Of a DNA stretch of 52,833 nt, positions 12,584-21,101 are shown piece after piece. The position numbers were made by a program, and so were the translations under genes. This stretch comes from Streptomyces sp. NRRL WC-3618 (GTDB lineage: Bacteria; Actinomycetota; Actinomycetes; Streptomycetales; Streptomycetaceae): contig NZ_LGDW01000447.1 in assembly GCF_001280005.1 (NCBI RefSeq), forward strand, positions 1-52,833. The letters run 5' to 3'. A model generated the notes under the pieces. That model had not been told where the DNA came from. It saw only the letters and a list, made by a program, of their open reading frames with translations, and did not search any database. Position 1 is the first letter of the stretch. Each line of letters opens with the position of its first letter.

Positions 12584-13041
12584 CCTCCCGCCACCCCCGT
12601 CCGCTGAAGCGACGCTCTTCTCGGCGGCAGGAGGCGCAGATCGACGGAAACGGACGCGGAGCCGCGGCCGAAGCGGGCGACGTCCCTCGGGTCGAGCCGG
12701 ATGCTCACCGGCTTGTCGTGGGCGCTCCCGGTCGGATTGGGCCCGGAGGGGTGAACCCGCTTCCCAGGAGGGGCCGTTGTGCGGATTCGCCGGCCCGCCG
12801 CGCGAGCAGGCGGGAGCCTGCGACATCGGCAGTGCTCCGGCGACGGCATGCTGATCACGCTCACGTTCGGTTCCCCCGTCTGATTCCCTGCAACGAGCGA
12901 GTGCGGCAGTGCCCGGCCTCAAGGCAGGAGGGTCAGTCCGGCGACCAGGGCAGCGTTCAGAACATTCACACGCCAGCACCCTCGTTGTCATGGCTTTCAG
13001 GCATGCGGAATCTCATCGCGCCGATAAGATAATCCTCATGG
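12584..13041. other. Intergenic region between the kinase and LysR genes
   Basis: About 460 bp between divergent genes. The kinase frame stays open upstream to 12991, but this stretch has low-complexity Arg/Pro composition and no convincing ribosome binding site. A 14-bp palindrome CCTCAT-GG-ATGAGG (13034-13047) overlaps the LysR start and could be its autoregulatory site. No other gene is recognised. Confidence 0.4.
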
Positions 13042-13983
13042 ATGAGGAGATGGGCAACTGCCATAGCCGATAAGCGTTTTGAGAAGGCGACGGAACCGTC
13101 CGTCCACCAGTTGCGTCTATTCGTGGTGCTCAGTGAAGAGCTCCATTTCAGGCGCGCCGCCACACGTCTGTTCATCACGCAGTCCGCGCTCAGCCAGCAG
13201 ATCAGGGACCTGGAACAGCGTCTGGGGGTAAAGCTGTTCGAGCGCACGAGCCGTGCGGTCGCCCTCACCGCCGCCGGACGGGCCCTGCTCCCCGATGCGC
13301 GAGCAGCCGTCGACGCCGTGACGCGGGTGCGGAGGATGGCCGACGCCCAGGCGCGCCAGCTTTCGGACCAGCTCGTCGCGGGAACCATCGGGGCCGAGGC
13401 CGCCATGCCGCACACCCGCGCCGTCCTGCGCCAGCTGCTGGACCAGCGTCCCCGGATGACGCTGCGGGTGGTCAGCCTCAACTTCGCCGATCATCTCGCC
13501 GCTCTCGTCCGGCAGGAGGTCGATGTGATGTTCCTACGGCCCCCCGTCCCGGCCGGCATAGAGGTGCGCCATCTCGCCACCGAGCCTCGCGTGGCCTGCC
13601 TTTCCGCCGACGATCCGCTGGCCGCCCTGCCCAGCGTCTCCCTGGCGCAGTTGGCCGGCCGGCCCGTGGTCGCCATGCCCGCGGAGGTGCCGCGGGTGTG
13701 GTGGGACTTCTGGGCGGTGGACCCGCGCCCCGACGGCAGCACCGTGCGGTACGGGCCGGTAGCCACCGACATGGAGGCCCTGCTGCACGCCGTGGCCGAG
13801 GGCGAGGCGATGTGTTTCCTCCCGTCAGCCGCCCGCGACTTGTTCCCCCGCCCCGGCATCCGCTACGTCGACGTCACCGATCTCACCCCCTGCAGTGCCG
13901 CCCTGGCCTGGCTTGCCGAGCGCCGCGACGAACCCACCATCGCCGCCGTACGCGAGGCAGCGCGCGCCGTTCTGGGCCGATAG
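13042..13983 (+). CDS. LysR-family transcriptional regulator
   Basis: 313 aa. A winged HTH (about residues 22-80: VHQLRLFVVLSEELHF, then ITQSALSQQIRDLEQRLGVKLFER) is followed by a LysR substrate-binding domain (about 105-305). The N-terminal extension of about 20 residues before VHQLRLF is unusual. The ATG at 13042 has no ribosome binding site and lies inside a palindrome, so the transcript may be leaderless or the start slightly off; no better in-frame start lies between it and the HTH. LysR proteins usually regulate an adjacent divergent gene in response to a small molecule; here the divergent neighbour is the protein kinase. A strong hairpin follows the gene. Confidence 0.88.
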   Translation: MRRWATAIADKRFEKATEPSVHQLRLFVVLSEELHFRRAATRLFITQSALSQQIRDLEQRLGVKLFERTSRAVALTAAGRALLPDARAAVDAVTRVRRMADAQARQLSDQLVAGTIGAEAAMPHTRAVLRQLLDQRPRMTLRVVSLNFADHLAALVRQEVDVMFLRPPVPAGIEVRHLATEPRVACLSADDPLAALPSVSLAQLAGRPVVAMPAEVPRVWWDFWAVDPRPDGSTVRYGPVATDMEALLHAVAEGEAMCFLPSAARDLFPRPGIRYVDVTDLTPCSAALAWLAERRDEPTIAAVREAARAVLGR

Positions 13984-14123
13984 CGACGCCCACCACGCCG
14001 TCCGGGCCGCCGCCCTCGGCGCGGTGATTCACGGTCAGCGTGACCCGCTGTGCGGTGCTTCGAGCCGCCGTCCGCGAGTCCGAGCGGAGCGACACCACAC
14101 CTCCGGCGCCTGTCGAGCGCGAC

Positions 14124-14160
14124 AGTGTGCGCGGCCGGCGAACCACCGGCCGCGCACACT
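14124..14160. terminator. Hairpin terminator between LysR gene and Hsp20 remnant
   Basis: Perfect 15-bp inverted repeat (14124-14138 and 14146-14160) with a 7-nt loop CGAACCA. It can end the LysR transcript on the plus strand and the USP/Hsp20 transcript on the minus strand. Confidence 0.75.
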
Positions 14161-14187
14161 TGGTACGGCTCGACGCCCCCTGCCTCC

Positions 14188-14400
14188 GTCGCGCCGCACC
14201 CGGATGGTCCTGGTCCCCGCCTTCTCCTGCGGGACCGGGACCCTGATGGTCAGGACACCGTCCTTGTACTCCGCGGTCGCCTCCTGGCCCGTGGCCCCGG
14301 CCGGCAGGCGGACGGAACGGGCGAAGGTGCCGTAGCGGAACTCGGTGCGGTGCTTCGTGCTTCTCTCCGGGCCGTCCGGACGGCCGTATCCACTGTTCGG
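14188..14400 (-). pseudogene. Remnant of an Hsp20 / alpha-crystallin small heat-shock protein
   Basis: Read on the minus strand, in the same frame as the USP gene and directly after its stop codon, the sequence encodes ERSTKHRTEFRYGTFARS, then VRLPAG, EYKDGVLTIRVPVP and RTIRVRRD. This is the C-terminal half of an alpha-crystallin domain (the F-x-R-x-x-x-LP and Y-x-DGVL signatures). No start codon exists in this frame between the USP stop and the domain, and the N-terminal half is missing, so the gene is truncated. Hsp20 proteins are ATP-independent holdases; HspX (Rv2031c) is a hallmark of the mycobacterial DosR regulon. Readthrough from the USP gene is possible in principle because the frame is shared. 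Confidence 0.7.
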
Positions 14401-14460
14401 CCCACCTGCCTCGGTGCCCCGCCGTCGTCGGCGCCGTCGGGCCCGACGTTCCGCCGCTCG

Positions 14461-15303
14461 TCAGGCGTGGGGCACAACCGCGACCGGTGCGCAGGCGTGC
14501 TGAAGCACGGCGTCAGTGACCGGGCCGATGCGGCTGCCGACCGGGGCGTGGCGCCTCTTCCGTCCGACGACGACCAGCGCCGCGTCCCGTGAAGCGTGCA
14601 CGAGATGACGGCCGGCCCCGCCGACGACTGCTTGCGCTGTCACCTCCACGTCGGGGAACTTGTCCTTCCAGGGCCGCAGGAGGTCAGTCAGTCCCGGGTT
14701 CCAGCCATGGATCACCCGCAGACCGGCCGCGCGACGCCGGGCGGCCTCGAACGCGAACTCGATGACGGCGTCGCCCGGGTCCTCGATGTCCAGCCCGAGA
14801 ACCACGTCGCGGTACGGAGTACTCGTCGCCCCCGTACCTGTGGCATCCGGCAGATGCTCGTCCTCCGCGTGCCCGCCCGCACGCACGAGAACGACGGGCC
14901 GCTCGGTACGCGCCACCACGGCCAGCGCGACGGAGCCGACCAGGAACCCGGCCACCGCGCCGAGACCCCTGGATCCCAGGACCAGCAATCCGGCTTCCTC
15001 GGTGGTGGCCAGCAGGGCCAAAACGGCCCCCTCTGCCACCTGCCCGGTCGTGACACGGAGGCCGGGATGGAGCCGCGCGACCCGGGACTCCGCCTCGCGC
15101 AGCAGGTCAGCGGCCCACTGACGCTGCGCGTCGATCACGACCGACGCAGGATCTCCCACGAAAGACGGGTACGCCGAGCGCAACGGCTCCTCCGCATGGA
15201 GGAGATGCAGAGGAACGTCTCGTTGCGCCGCTTCGCGAGCGGCCCAGTCTGCGGCGGCGAGACTCTCGGGCGAGCCGTCGAGACCGACGGTGATGGCGGA
15301 CAT
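14461..15303 (-). CDS. Tandem-domain universal stress protein
   Basis: 280 aa with two USP domains (about 1-142 and 160-280). Each begins with a beta-strand and Asp (ITVGLDGS, VVLGLDIED), and the first ends with the ATP-binding pattern GSRGLGAVAGFLVGSVALAVV. The second carries VGRKRRHAPVGSRIGPVTDAVLQHA. Streptomyces and mycobacteria carry many such ATP-binding proteins, induced under hypoxia or nutrient stress; several belong to the DosR regulon. The ATG start has GGAGG-like purines upstream (AAGGAGG, 5-6 nt). Two copies of the GGGCC-N4-GGCCC dyad lie 57-91 bp upstream, and an Hsp20 remnant lies downstream. Confidence 0.93.
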   Translation of the reverse strand: MSAITVGLDGSPESLAAADWAAREAAQRDVPLHLLHAEEPLRSAYPSFVGDPASVVIDAQRQWAADLLREAESRVARLHPGLRVTTGQVAEGAVLALLATTEEAGLLVLGSRGLGAVAGFLVGSVALAVVARTERPVVLVRAGGHAEDEHLPDATGTGATSTPYRDVVLGLDIEDPGDAVIEFAFEAARRRAAGLRVIHGWNPGLTDLLRPWKDKFPDVEVTAQAVVGGAGRHLVHASRDAALVVVGRKRRHAPVGSRIGPVTDAVLQHACAPVAVVPHA

Positions 15304-15359
15304 GCGGACCTCCTTCAGGGATGCCGTCAGTCTTCCGAGGCGGACACGGGCGACAGCAG

Positions 15360-15394
15360 GGGCCTGAGGTCCCTGTCAGGGGCCCGACCGGCCC
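15360..15394. promoter_or_regulatory. Tandem DosR-like boxes upstream of USP gene (14461-15303)
   Basis: Two 14-bp dyads 21 bp apart: GGGCC-TGAG-GTCCC (15360-15373) and GGCCC-GACC-GGCCC (15381-15394), each with one mismatch to GGGCC-N4-GGCCC. The first has the GTCCC half-site of the mycobacterial DosR box. Confidence 0.6.
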
Positions 15395-15430
15395 TGGCGT
15401 CGGGAGGCGGAAATCATGTGGCCTCGGTGG

Positions 15431-15730
15431 CTACGGATGGTGAGCGAGCTCTGACCACACCGGTCGTCCGGGTGCGGAGCGCAGTGCGGGACGGCCCGTA
15501 CCCACTGCACCCTCCACAGCCGGCGCGCCAGAGGGTGGCACCGGTCTCCCTCGACCCGGAGCAGGTGACCGCCGGCCTCGCCGTCCGCGAGCGGCCCCGT
15601 GTGTCCGACGCCGCAGCAGCCGGACGGCGAGACCGTCGACGGCGGCAGTGAGGACACACGCCACGCCTGCTGCCAGCACGAGCAGCACCGCGAACCGTTC
15701 CCAGAACTCCGGTGTCAGACTGGTACCCAC
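15431..15730 (-). CDS. Small membrane protein, unknown function
   Basis: 99 aa from GTG 15730, with GAGG 3 nt and GGGAGG further upstream. One transmembrane helix near the N-terminus (FAVLLVLAAGVACVLTAAV), preceded by LTPEFWERF and followed by an Arg-rich tail that then becomes low-complexity Pro/Gly/Arg. I do not recognise a family. The credible part is the first 45 residues; the tail may be misframed. It lies between the kinase gene and the USP gene on the same strand, and a weak pair of dyads (15801-15836) sits 71-106 bp upstream, which argues that it is a real, co-regulated gene. Confidence 0.5.
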   Translation of the reverse strand: MGTSLTPEFWERFAVLLVLAAGVACVLTAAVDGLAVRLLRRRTHGAARGRRGRRSPAPGRGRPVPPSGAPAVEGAVGTGRPALRSAPGRPVWSELAHHP

Positions 15731-15800
15731 TGTCCTCGCCCTCCCTGGCCTGCGTCATTCTCCGTGCTTCCAGCCAACTCCACTGCGCGGCAGAGCACTT

Positions 15801-15836
15801 GGGCCGAAGAGGTCGGAGAGGGGTCCGGAAAGGCCC
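15801..15836. promoter_or_regulatory. Weak tandem DosR-like boxes upstream of the small membrane protein gene
   Basis: GGGCC-GAAG-AGGTC (15801-15814) and GTCCG-GAAA-GGCCC (15823-15836), 22 bp apart. Each has one good half-site only; the spacing matches the other pairs. Confidence 0.3.
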
Positions 15837-16017
15837 TGTACACGGGGTCGCATCGGCCGGAGGGGCGGCAGGCGTGATGATGCGGGTCCCGGCGGCTGGA
15901 AGCGGCGGGAAGGACGCCACCCGCTTCTCCCGCGCGGCCCGCCGTGGCACACCGCACGGCGGCCACCACGCGGACCTGAGTGTTCCGCCGGAAGCGGCCG
16001 GAGTCGCCGTGCGCGCC

Positions 16018-17736
16018 CTACGCCTTCCGCAACGGCACCCGCCACATCAGCGTGGTCCCGCCGTCCTCGGGATTCCCGAGCTCCAGTCGGCCGCCCAGCT
16101 GCTCGGCCCGCTCCGCCATGTTGCGCAGCCCGCTGCGGCGGCCGTCGGCGGGGATGCCCACACCGTTGTCGGTGACCGACAGCCGTATCTCCCGGCCGTC
16201 CGTGGCCAGCACCACGTCGGCACGGCTCGCACGGGCGTGCCGGGCGATGTTGGTCAGGGCCTCGGAGAGGACGGCCACCACGTGGTCGGCGGTCTCCTTC
16301 GGAACGTCGGTGTCCAGCAGGCCTTCCATCCGCACACTCGGGGCGAAGCTCAGGACCGGCGCGGCCTGCCCCACGACCCGTACGGCCCGGGCCCGCAGAC
16401 CGGCCTCCCCGGCGCCGTCACGGGTCCGCAGCCCGAAGATCGTCGACCTGATGATCTTGATCGTCTCGTCGAGGTCGTCCACCGCGCGCACCACGCGCTC
16501 GGAGGCCCCTTCGTGCTCGATGAAACGGCCCGCGCTCTGCAGGGTCATGCCGGTGGCGAACAGCCGCTGGATCGCCAGGTCGTGCAGGTCGCGGGCGATC
16601 CGGTCGCGGTCCTCCAGCACCGCGATCTGCTCGGCGTCCTCGCGGCGTTCCGCCAGTTCCATGGCGATGGCGGCCTGAGCGGCGAAGGCCTGCAGCGTCT
16701 CGGTCTCCGTCGCCGTGAACGCCGGCCCGCCGGCCTCGCGTGCCAGCAGCACCACGCCTCGCGCACCCCCCTCGCCCGTGCCGATGGGCACGGCCACGGC
16801 GGATCCGAGTCCATCGAACCGGGGAGGCTCGAGGGAGATCCGTTCGTCATGGCCGACGTCGGCGCTGGTGACCGGAGCCGCGCCGGCGAAAGCCAGGCCC
16901 ATCAGGCTCTTGTCCATGGACAGTACGAGCCCTCGATGCGCCTCCGCGTTCGTCCCGACGGCGATCTCCACAGCGAGCGCCCCGGTGTCCTCCATGGGCA
17001 GCGCCACCGCGGCCAGTGCCGACTGGGTGATCTCGCCGGCCCGATCGGCGATCAGCCCGAGGACATCGGTACGCGCACCGCCGGACATGAGGCTGTGGGT
17101 GATCTCCGCGTTCGCTCGCAGCCAGCGCTCGCGCTGCCGGGACTCGGCGTACAGCCGGGCGTTGTCGATGGCGACGCCGGCCGCCACGGCGAGGGTGAGC
17201 GTGACGGAGATGTCGTCCTCGTCGAACTGGGCTCCGCCCCGTTTCTCGGTCAGGTACAGGTTGCCGAAGGCCTGCTCGCGCACCCGGATCGGGACACCCA
17301 GGAAGGTGTTCATCGGCGGGTGGTGCGCCGGGAAGCCGTACGAGGCGGGGTGGTCGGAGATCTTCGCGAGGCACAGTGGCTCCGGGTGACTGATGAGCTC
17401 CCCCAGAATGCCGTGGCCCTCCGGGTAGGAGCCGATCTCGGCGATCTGGTCCTCGCTGACCCCGACCGTATGAAACGCGGACAGTCGCTTTCCGTCCGGA
17501 CCGATCACGCCGAGCGCCGCGTACTCGGCGTCGACGAGCACCGCCGCGGCCTCCACGATGCTGCGCAGGGCCTGTTCCAGGTCCAGCTCCCGGCCGACGG
17601 CCAGTACCGCCTCCAGCAGGCTGTGCACCCGGTCGCGGGTGCCGCGGGCCGCGTCCAGCCGCGCCTGCAGCTCCTCCAGCAGCTCGTCAAGTCGCAGCTG
17701 AGGCAGCCGTACGCGGGCTTCCTCCGGGGTTCCCAC
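16018..17736 (-). CDS. DosS/DevS-like GAF-GAF sensor histidine kinase
   Basis: About 572 aa from GTG 17736, with GGAGGAG 5 nt upstream (the frame is open to 17787 without a ribosome binding site). An N-terminal helix is followed by GAF-A (about 45-185), GAF-B (about 205-355), a HisKA_3 dimerisation domain with the phosphorylated His in DRIARDLHDLAIQRLFATG, and an HATPase (about 460-565: SEALTNIARHARAS, VTDNGVGIP, GSGL-like RSGLRNM). GAF-A contains YGFPAHHPPMNTFLGVPIRV (H138/H139), closely resembling the segment that holds the proximal heme histidine in M. tuberculosis DosS/DosT. A heme-based O2/NO/CO or redox sensor is therefore likely (inference). No intact response regulator lies in this window; only a fragment is found at 38137-38225. 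It is divergent from adhE. Confidence 0.9.
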   Translation of the reverse strand: MGTPEEARVRLPQLRLDELLEELQARLDAARGTRDRVHSLLEAVLAVGRELDLEQALRSIVEAAAVLVDAEYAALGVIGPDGKRLSAFHTVGVSEDQIAEIGSYPEGHGILGELISHPEPLCLAKISDHPASYGFPAHHPPMNTFLGVPIRVREQAFGNLYLTEKRGGAQFDEDDISVTLTLAVAAGVAIDNARLYAESRQRERWLRANAEITHSLMSGGARTDVLGLIADRAGEITQSALAAVALPMEDTGALAVEIAVGTNAEAHRGLVLSMDKSLMGLAFAGAAPVTSADVGHDERISLEPPRFDGLGSAVAVPIGTGEGGARGVVLLAREAGGPAFTATETETLQAFAAQAAIAMELAERREDAEQIAVLEDRDRIARDLHDLAIQRLFATGMTLQSAGRFIEHEGASERVVRAVDDLDETIKIIRSTIFGLRTRDGAGEAGLRARAVRVVGQAAPVLSFAPSVRMEGLLDTDVPKETADHVVAVLSEALTNIARHARASRADVVLATDGREIRLSVTDNGVGIPADGRRSGLRNMAERAEQLGGRLELGNPEDGGTTLMWRVPLRKA

Positions 17737-17855
17737 GTGTACTCCTCCAGGTCCCCTCAACGGCCGGACGCCCACCGGTCCGATCATGTGCCACGTTAGT
17801 GCTCGGCCGGAGCGGGCGACAGCGAATCGGGCCGAGTGCCCGGTGTTTCCCGCCT

Positions 17856-17869
17856 GGGCCGATCAGCCC
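17856..17869. promoter_or_regulatory. DosR-like box upstream of the sensor kinase
   Basis: GGGCC-GATC-AGCCC, one mismatch to the dyad, 120 bp upstream of the kinase start. A weaker GGGCC half with GCCC lies at 17829-17841. Confidence 0.5.
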
Positions 17870-17981
17870 GGCGGAAGGGACCGGCAGCCCCTGCCCCCGA
17901 TGCCACGCCGGCGATCTGGCTGACGTGTCGGATCGACGGGGTGATCGGCGTGGTCAACAGGCTGAACGTCCGTGTCAAGCG

Positions 17982-18016
17982 GGGCCGTTCAGCCCTTCGA
18001 AGGGCCCAACGGGACC
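17982..18016. promoter_or_regulatory. Tandem DosR-like boxes upstream of adhE
   Basis: GGGCC-GTTC-AGCCC (17982-17995) and, 21 bp on, GGGCC-CAAC-GGGAC (18003-18016). The interval also contains the perfect palindrome GCCCTTCGAAGGGC (17992-18005). The first site is the exact reverse complement of the box at 29186-29199. Confidence 0.55.
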
Positions 18017-18135
18017 TGGGAGGGAGAACCCCTGACGGGAGACGCTGCTGGTGGGAGCGGTACCCACGCCTCGTGTTCCCGCTCCCTCCCGCGCCGCCTG
18101 CGGCGGCACCCTCTCGACGACGGAGGCTCGCCCCC

Positions 18136-20838
18136 ATGACCCGCCACGACGAACCCGGCGCGACCACCGGCCACGCCGCCGCGCCGTCCGACCTCGCCAT
18201 CGCGGTGGACCGGCTGGTGACGAACGGGCTCAAGGCACTCGCCGACTACGAGTCGCTCGACCAGGATCAGGTCGACCACATCGTGAAGAAGGCATCGGTC
18301 GCCGCCCTCGACCAGCACACCGCGCTCGCGGCCCTCGCGGTGGAGGAGACCGGACGAGGCGTCTTCGAGGACAAGGCCGCCAAGAACATGTTCGCCTGCG
18401 AGCACGTCACGCACGGCATGGGCCCGATGAAGACGGTCGGCGTCATCGCCCGCGACGACCTGGACGACCTGATCGAGGTGGCCGAGCCCGTGGGAGTGGT
18501 GTGCGCGATCACACCCGTCACCAACCCGACCTCCACCACCGTCTTCAAGGCGCTGATGGCGCTGAAAACCCGCAACCCGGTCGTGTTCGCCTTCCACCCG
18601 TCCGCCCAGCGCTGCTCCGCGCAGGCGGCCCGCATCGTGCGCGACGCGGCCGTCGCCGCGGGTGCGCCCGAACACTGTGTGCAGTGGATCGAGACCCCGT
18701 CCGTGGCGGCCACCGACACCCTGATGCGACACCCCGGCGTCTCGCTGATCCTCGCCACCGGCGGCAACGCCATGGTCAAGGCTGCCTATTCGGCCGGCAA
18801 GCCCGCCCTGGGCGTGGGCGCCGGCAACGTGCCCGCCTATGTCCATCGCAGCGCCGAGCTGCGCCGGGCCGTCAACGACCTGGTGCTGTCCAAGGCGTTC
18901 GACAACGGCATGATCTGCGCCTCCGAACAGGCCGTCATCCTGGACGACGAGATCTACGACGCCGCCCTGGCCGAATTCCGCACCCTGCACGCCCACTTGA
19001 CCACCGCCGAGGAGAAGTCGCAGCTCGAGACGTTCCTGTTCCCCGCGGCCCGGGCCGACTCCGGGGGCGCGGGCTGCGAACCCAAGGTCAACTCGGCGGC
19101 CGTCGGCCAGAGCCCGGCCTGGATCGCGCAGCAGGCGGGCTTCACCGTGCCCGACGGGACCTCGCTCATCCTCGTCGAGGCCGACCGGGTCGGCCCGGAC
19201 GAGCCGCTCACCCGCGAGAAGCTCTGCCCGGTCCTCGCCGTCCTGCGCGCCCACTCCGAGGAGCAGGGCTTCGACCTGGCCGCCGACATGGTCGCCTTCC
19301 ACGGACAGGGCCACAGCTCCGTCATCCACACCGAGGACACGGCACTGGCCGAGGCGTACGGCAAGCGGATGAAGACCGTGCGCGTCATCGTCAACGCCCC
19401 GTCGTCGCAGGGTGCGATCGGCGGCATCTACAACAGCTTGCTGCCGTCGCTGACGCTGGGCTGCGGATCCTGGGGCAGCACGTCGGTGTCCAACAACGTC
19501 TCCGTCGCCCAGCTGCTGAACGTCAAGCGTGTCACGGCGCGCCGCAACAACCTCCAGTGGTTCAAGGTCCCGCCGAAGATCTACTTCGAGCAGCAGTCCA
19601 TCCGCTACCTGGCCTCGATGCCGGACGTCCACCGCGTCACCGTCGTCACCGACGCGACGATGACCCGCCTCGGTCTCGTCGACCGGGTCGAGCGCGTGCT
19701 GCGACGGCGCCGGGAACCGGTCACCGTCCAGGTCATCGACAACGTGGAGCCCGAACCCAGCATCGACTCCGTCCGGCGCGGCGCCCGTCTCATGGGCGAC
19801 TTCCGCCCGGACACCATCATCGCCCTCGGCGGTGGCTCACCCATGGACGCGGCCAAGGTGATGTGGCTGCTGTACGAGCAGCAGGCCGAGGGCAAGGACG
19901 TCGACTTCGCCGACATGCGGCACAAGTTCTCCGACATCCGTAAGCGAGCCTTCCGCTTCCCGACCCTGGGCAGGCTGGCCCGCCTGGTGTGCATACCGAC
20001 GACTTCCGGAACCGGCGCCGAGGTGACCCCGTTCGCCGTCATCTCCGACCCCGCCACCGGCAAGAAATACCCGCTGGCCGACTACGCGCTCACCCCCAGC
20101 GTGGCCATCATCGACCCGCTGCTCACCGCCGCGCTGCCCCGCGCGCTGGCCGCGGACAGCGGCTTCGACGCCCTCACCCACGCCATCGAGGCGTATGTGT
20201 CGGTGTACGCCAACGACTTCACGGACGGCCTCGCCCTGCACGCGATCAGGCTGATCTTCGACAACATCGAGTCCGCCGTGAACGACCGGGCGGCCCGGCC
20301 CCGGGCCCAGGAGAAGATGCACAACGCGGGCACCCTCGCGGGCATGGCCTTCGGCAACGCCTTCCTCGGCATCGTCCACGCCATGTCCCACACCCTCGGC
20401 GCCACCTTCCACATCGCGCACGGCCGCACCAACGCCGTGCTCCTGCCGCACGTCATCCGCTACAACGGCACGGTCCCCACGAAGCTGACCGGCTGGCCCA
20501 AGTACGAGAGCTACCTGGCCCCCGAACGCTTCCAGGACATCGCCCGCACCCTCGGCCTGCCCGCCGCCACCCCTGCGGAGGGCGTCGAGTCGCTCGCCTC
20601 CGCGGTGGAGCGGCTCCGCGACACGCTGGGCATCGAGCCGACGTTCCAGGCCCTGGGCGTCGACGAGCGGTCCTTCCTGGCCGCCCTTCCCCAGCAGGCC
20701 CTCAACGCCTACGAGGACCAGTGCGCGCCCGCCAACCCGAGGATGCCCATGCTCGACGACATGCGCGAACTGATGCGTACGGCCTACTACGGGCGAACGC
20801 AGGCCCGTCCCGACGCCGAGCGGGCAACACAGCCGTAG
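18136..20838 (+). CDS. adhE: Bifunctional acetaldehyde-CoA/alcohol dehydrogenase AdhE
   Basis: 900 aa from ATG 18136 with CGGAGG 9 nt upstream; the upstream in-frame extension is rejected. The N-terminal half is a CoA-acylating aldehyde dehydrogenase (about 20-450) with catalytic C261 in DNGMICASEQAV and the ITPVTNPTSTT signature. The C-terminal half is an iron-dependent alcohol dehydrogenase (about 470-890) with NAD loop GGGSPMDAAK and metal-binding stretches DSGFDALTHAIEAYVS and HAMSHTLGATFHIAHGRTNA. It reduces acetyl-CoA to ethanol while regenerating two NAD+, a fermentative reaction. With PflB (34354-36612) making acetyl-CoA and formate, it offers a redox-balancing route when oxygen is lacking. 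Such enzymes are usual in facultative anaerobes and notable in an actinomycete. Confidence 0.95.
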   Translation: MTRHDEPGATTGHAAAPSDLAIAVDRLVTNGLKALADYESLDQDQVDHIVKKASVAALDQHTALAALAVEETGRGVFEDKAAKNMFACEHVTHGMGPMKTVGVIARDDLDDLIEVAEPVGVVCAITPVTNPTSTTVFKALMALKTRNPVVFAFHPSAQRCSAQAARIVRDAAVAAGAPEHCVQWIETPSVAATDTLMRHPGVSLILATGGNAMVKAAYSAGKPALGVGAGNVPAYVHRSAELRRAVNDLVLSKAFDNGMICASEQAVILDDEIYDAALAEFRTLHAHLTTAEEKSQLETFLFPAARADSGGAGCEPKVNSAAVGQSPAWIAQQAGFTVPDGTSLILVEADRVGPDEPLTREKLCPVLAVLRAHSEEQGFDLAADMVAFHGQGHSSVIHTEDTALAEAYGKRMKTVRVIVNAPSSQGAIGGIYNSLLPSLTLGCGSWGSTSVSNNVSVAQLLNVKRVTARRNNLQWFKVPPKIYFEQQSIRYLASMPDVHRVTVVTDATMTRLGLVDRVERVLRRRREPVTVQVIDNVEPEPSIDSVRRGARLMGDFRPDTIIALGGGSPMDAAKVMWLLYEQQAEGKDVDFADMRHKFSDIRKRAFRFPTLGRLARLVCIPTTSGTGAEVTPFAVISDPATGKKYPLADYALTPSVAIIDPLLTAALPRALAADSGFDALTHAIEAYVSVYANDFTDGLALHAIRLIFDNIESAVNDRAARPRAQEKMHNAGTLAGMAFGNAFLGIVHAMSHTLGATFHIAHGRTNAVLLPHVIRYNGTVPTKLTGWPKYESYLAPERFQDIARTLGLPAATPAEGVESLASAVERLRDTLGIEPTFQALGVDERSFLAALPQQALNAYEDQCAPANPRMPMLDDMRELMRTAYYGRTQARPDAERATQP

Positions 20839-20942
20839 TCCACGCGCCGCCGCCGCCGCGACCATGGGCCGGCGACAGCGGTGCCAGGGGGCACCCGGCC
20901 GTCGCCGCACGGCCGTCCGGCCCGGATCGAGCAGATCCCACA

Positions 20943-20978
20943 GGGCCGATGCGCCCGAGTGATGGGGCCCTTCGGCCC
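20943..20978. promoter_or_regulatory. Tandem DosR-like boxes upstream of the flavohemoprotein gene
   Basis: GGGCC-GATG-CGCCC (20943-20956) and a perfect GGGCC-CTTC-GGCCC (20965-20978), 22 bp apart and 124-159 bp before the start codon at 21102. Confidence 0.65.
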
Positions 20979-21101
20979 TGCTTCGGCCCGTAGGCCCCGA
21001 ACGGCGCCGGAACGCGGCCCCGCGCCTGCTACACAGAAGACGCCACCGCCCGAGGCGACGCGGCCGCCCTTCCCTTTCATCCACCCCTTCCGGGAGATTC
21101 C

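Noticed and set aside
15712..17799. 695-codon plus-strand open frame opposite the sensor kinase
   Set aside because: It is the antisense shadow of the kinase gene caused by GC-rich third positions. The kinase strand has all expected motifs and a ribosome binding site.
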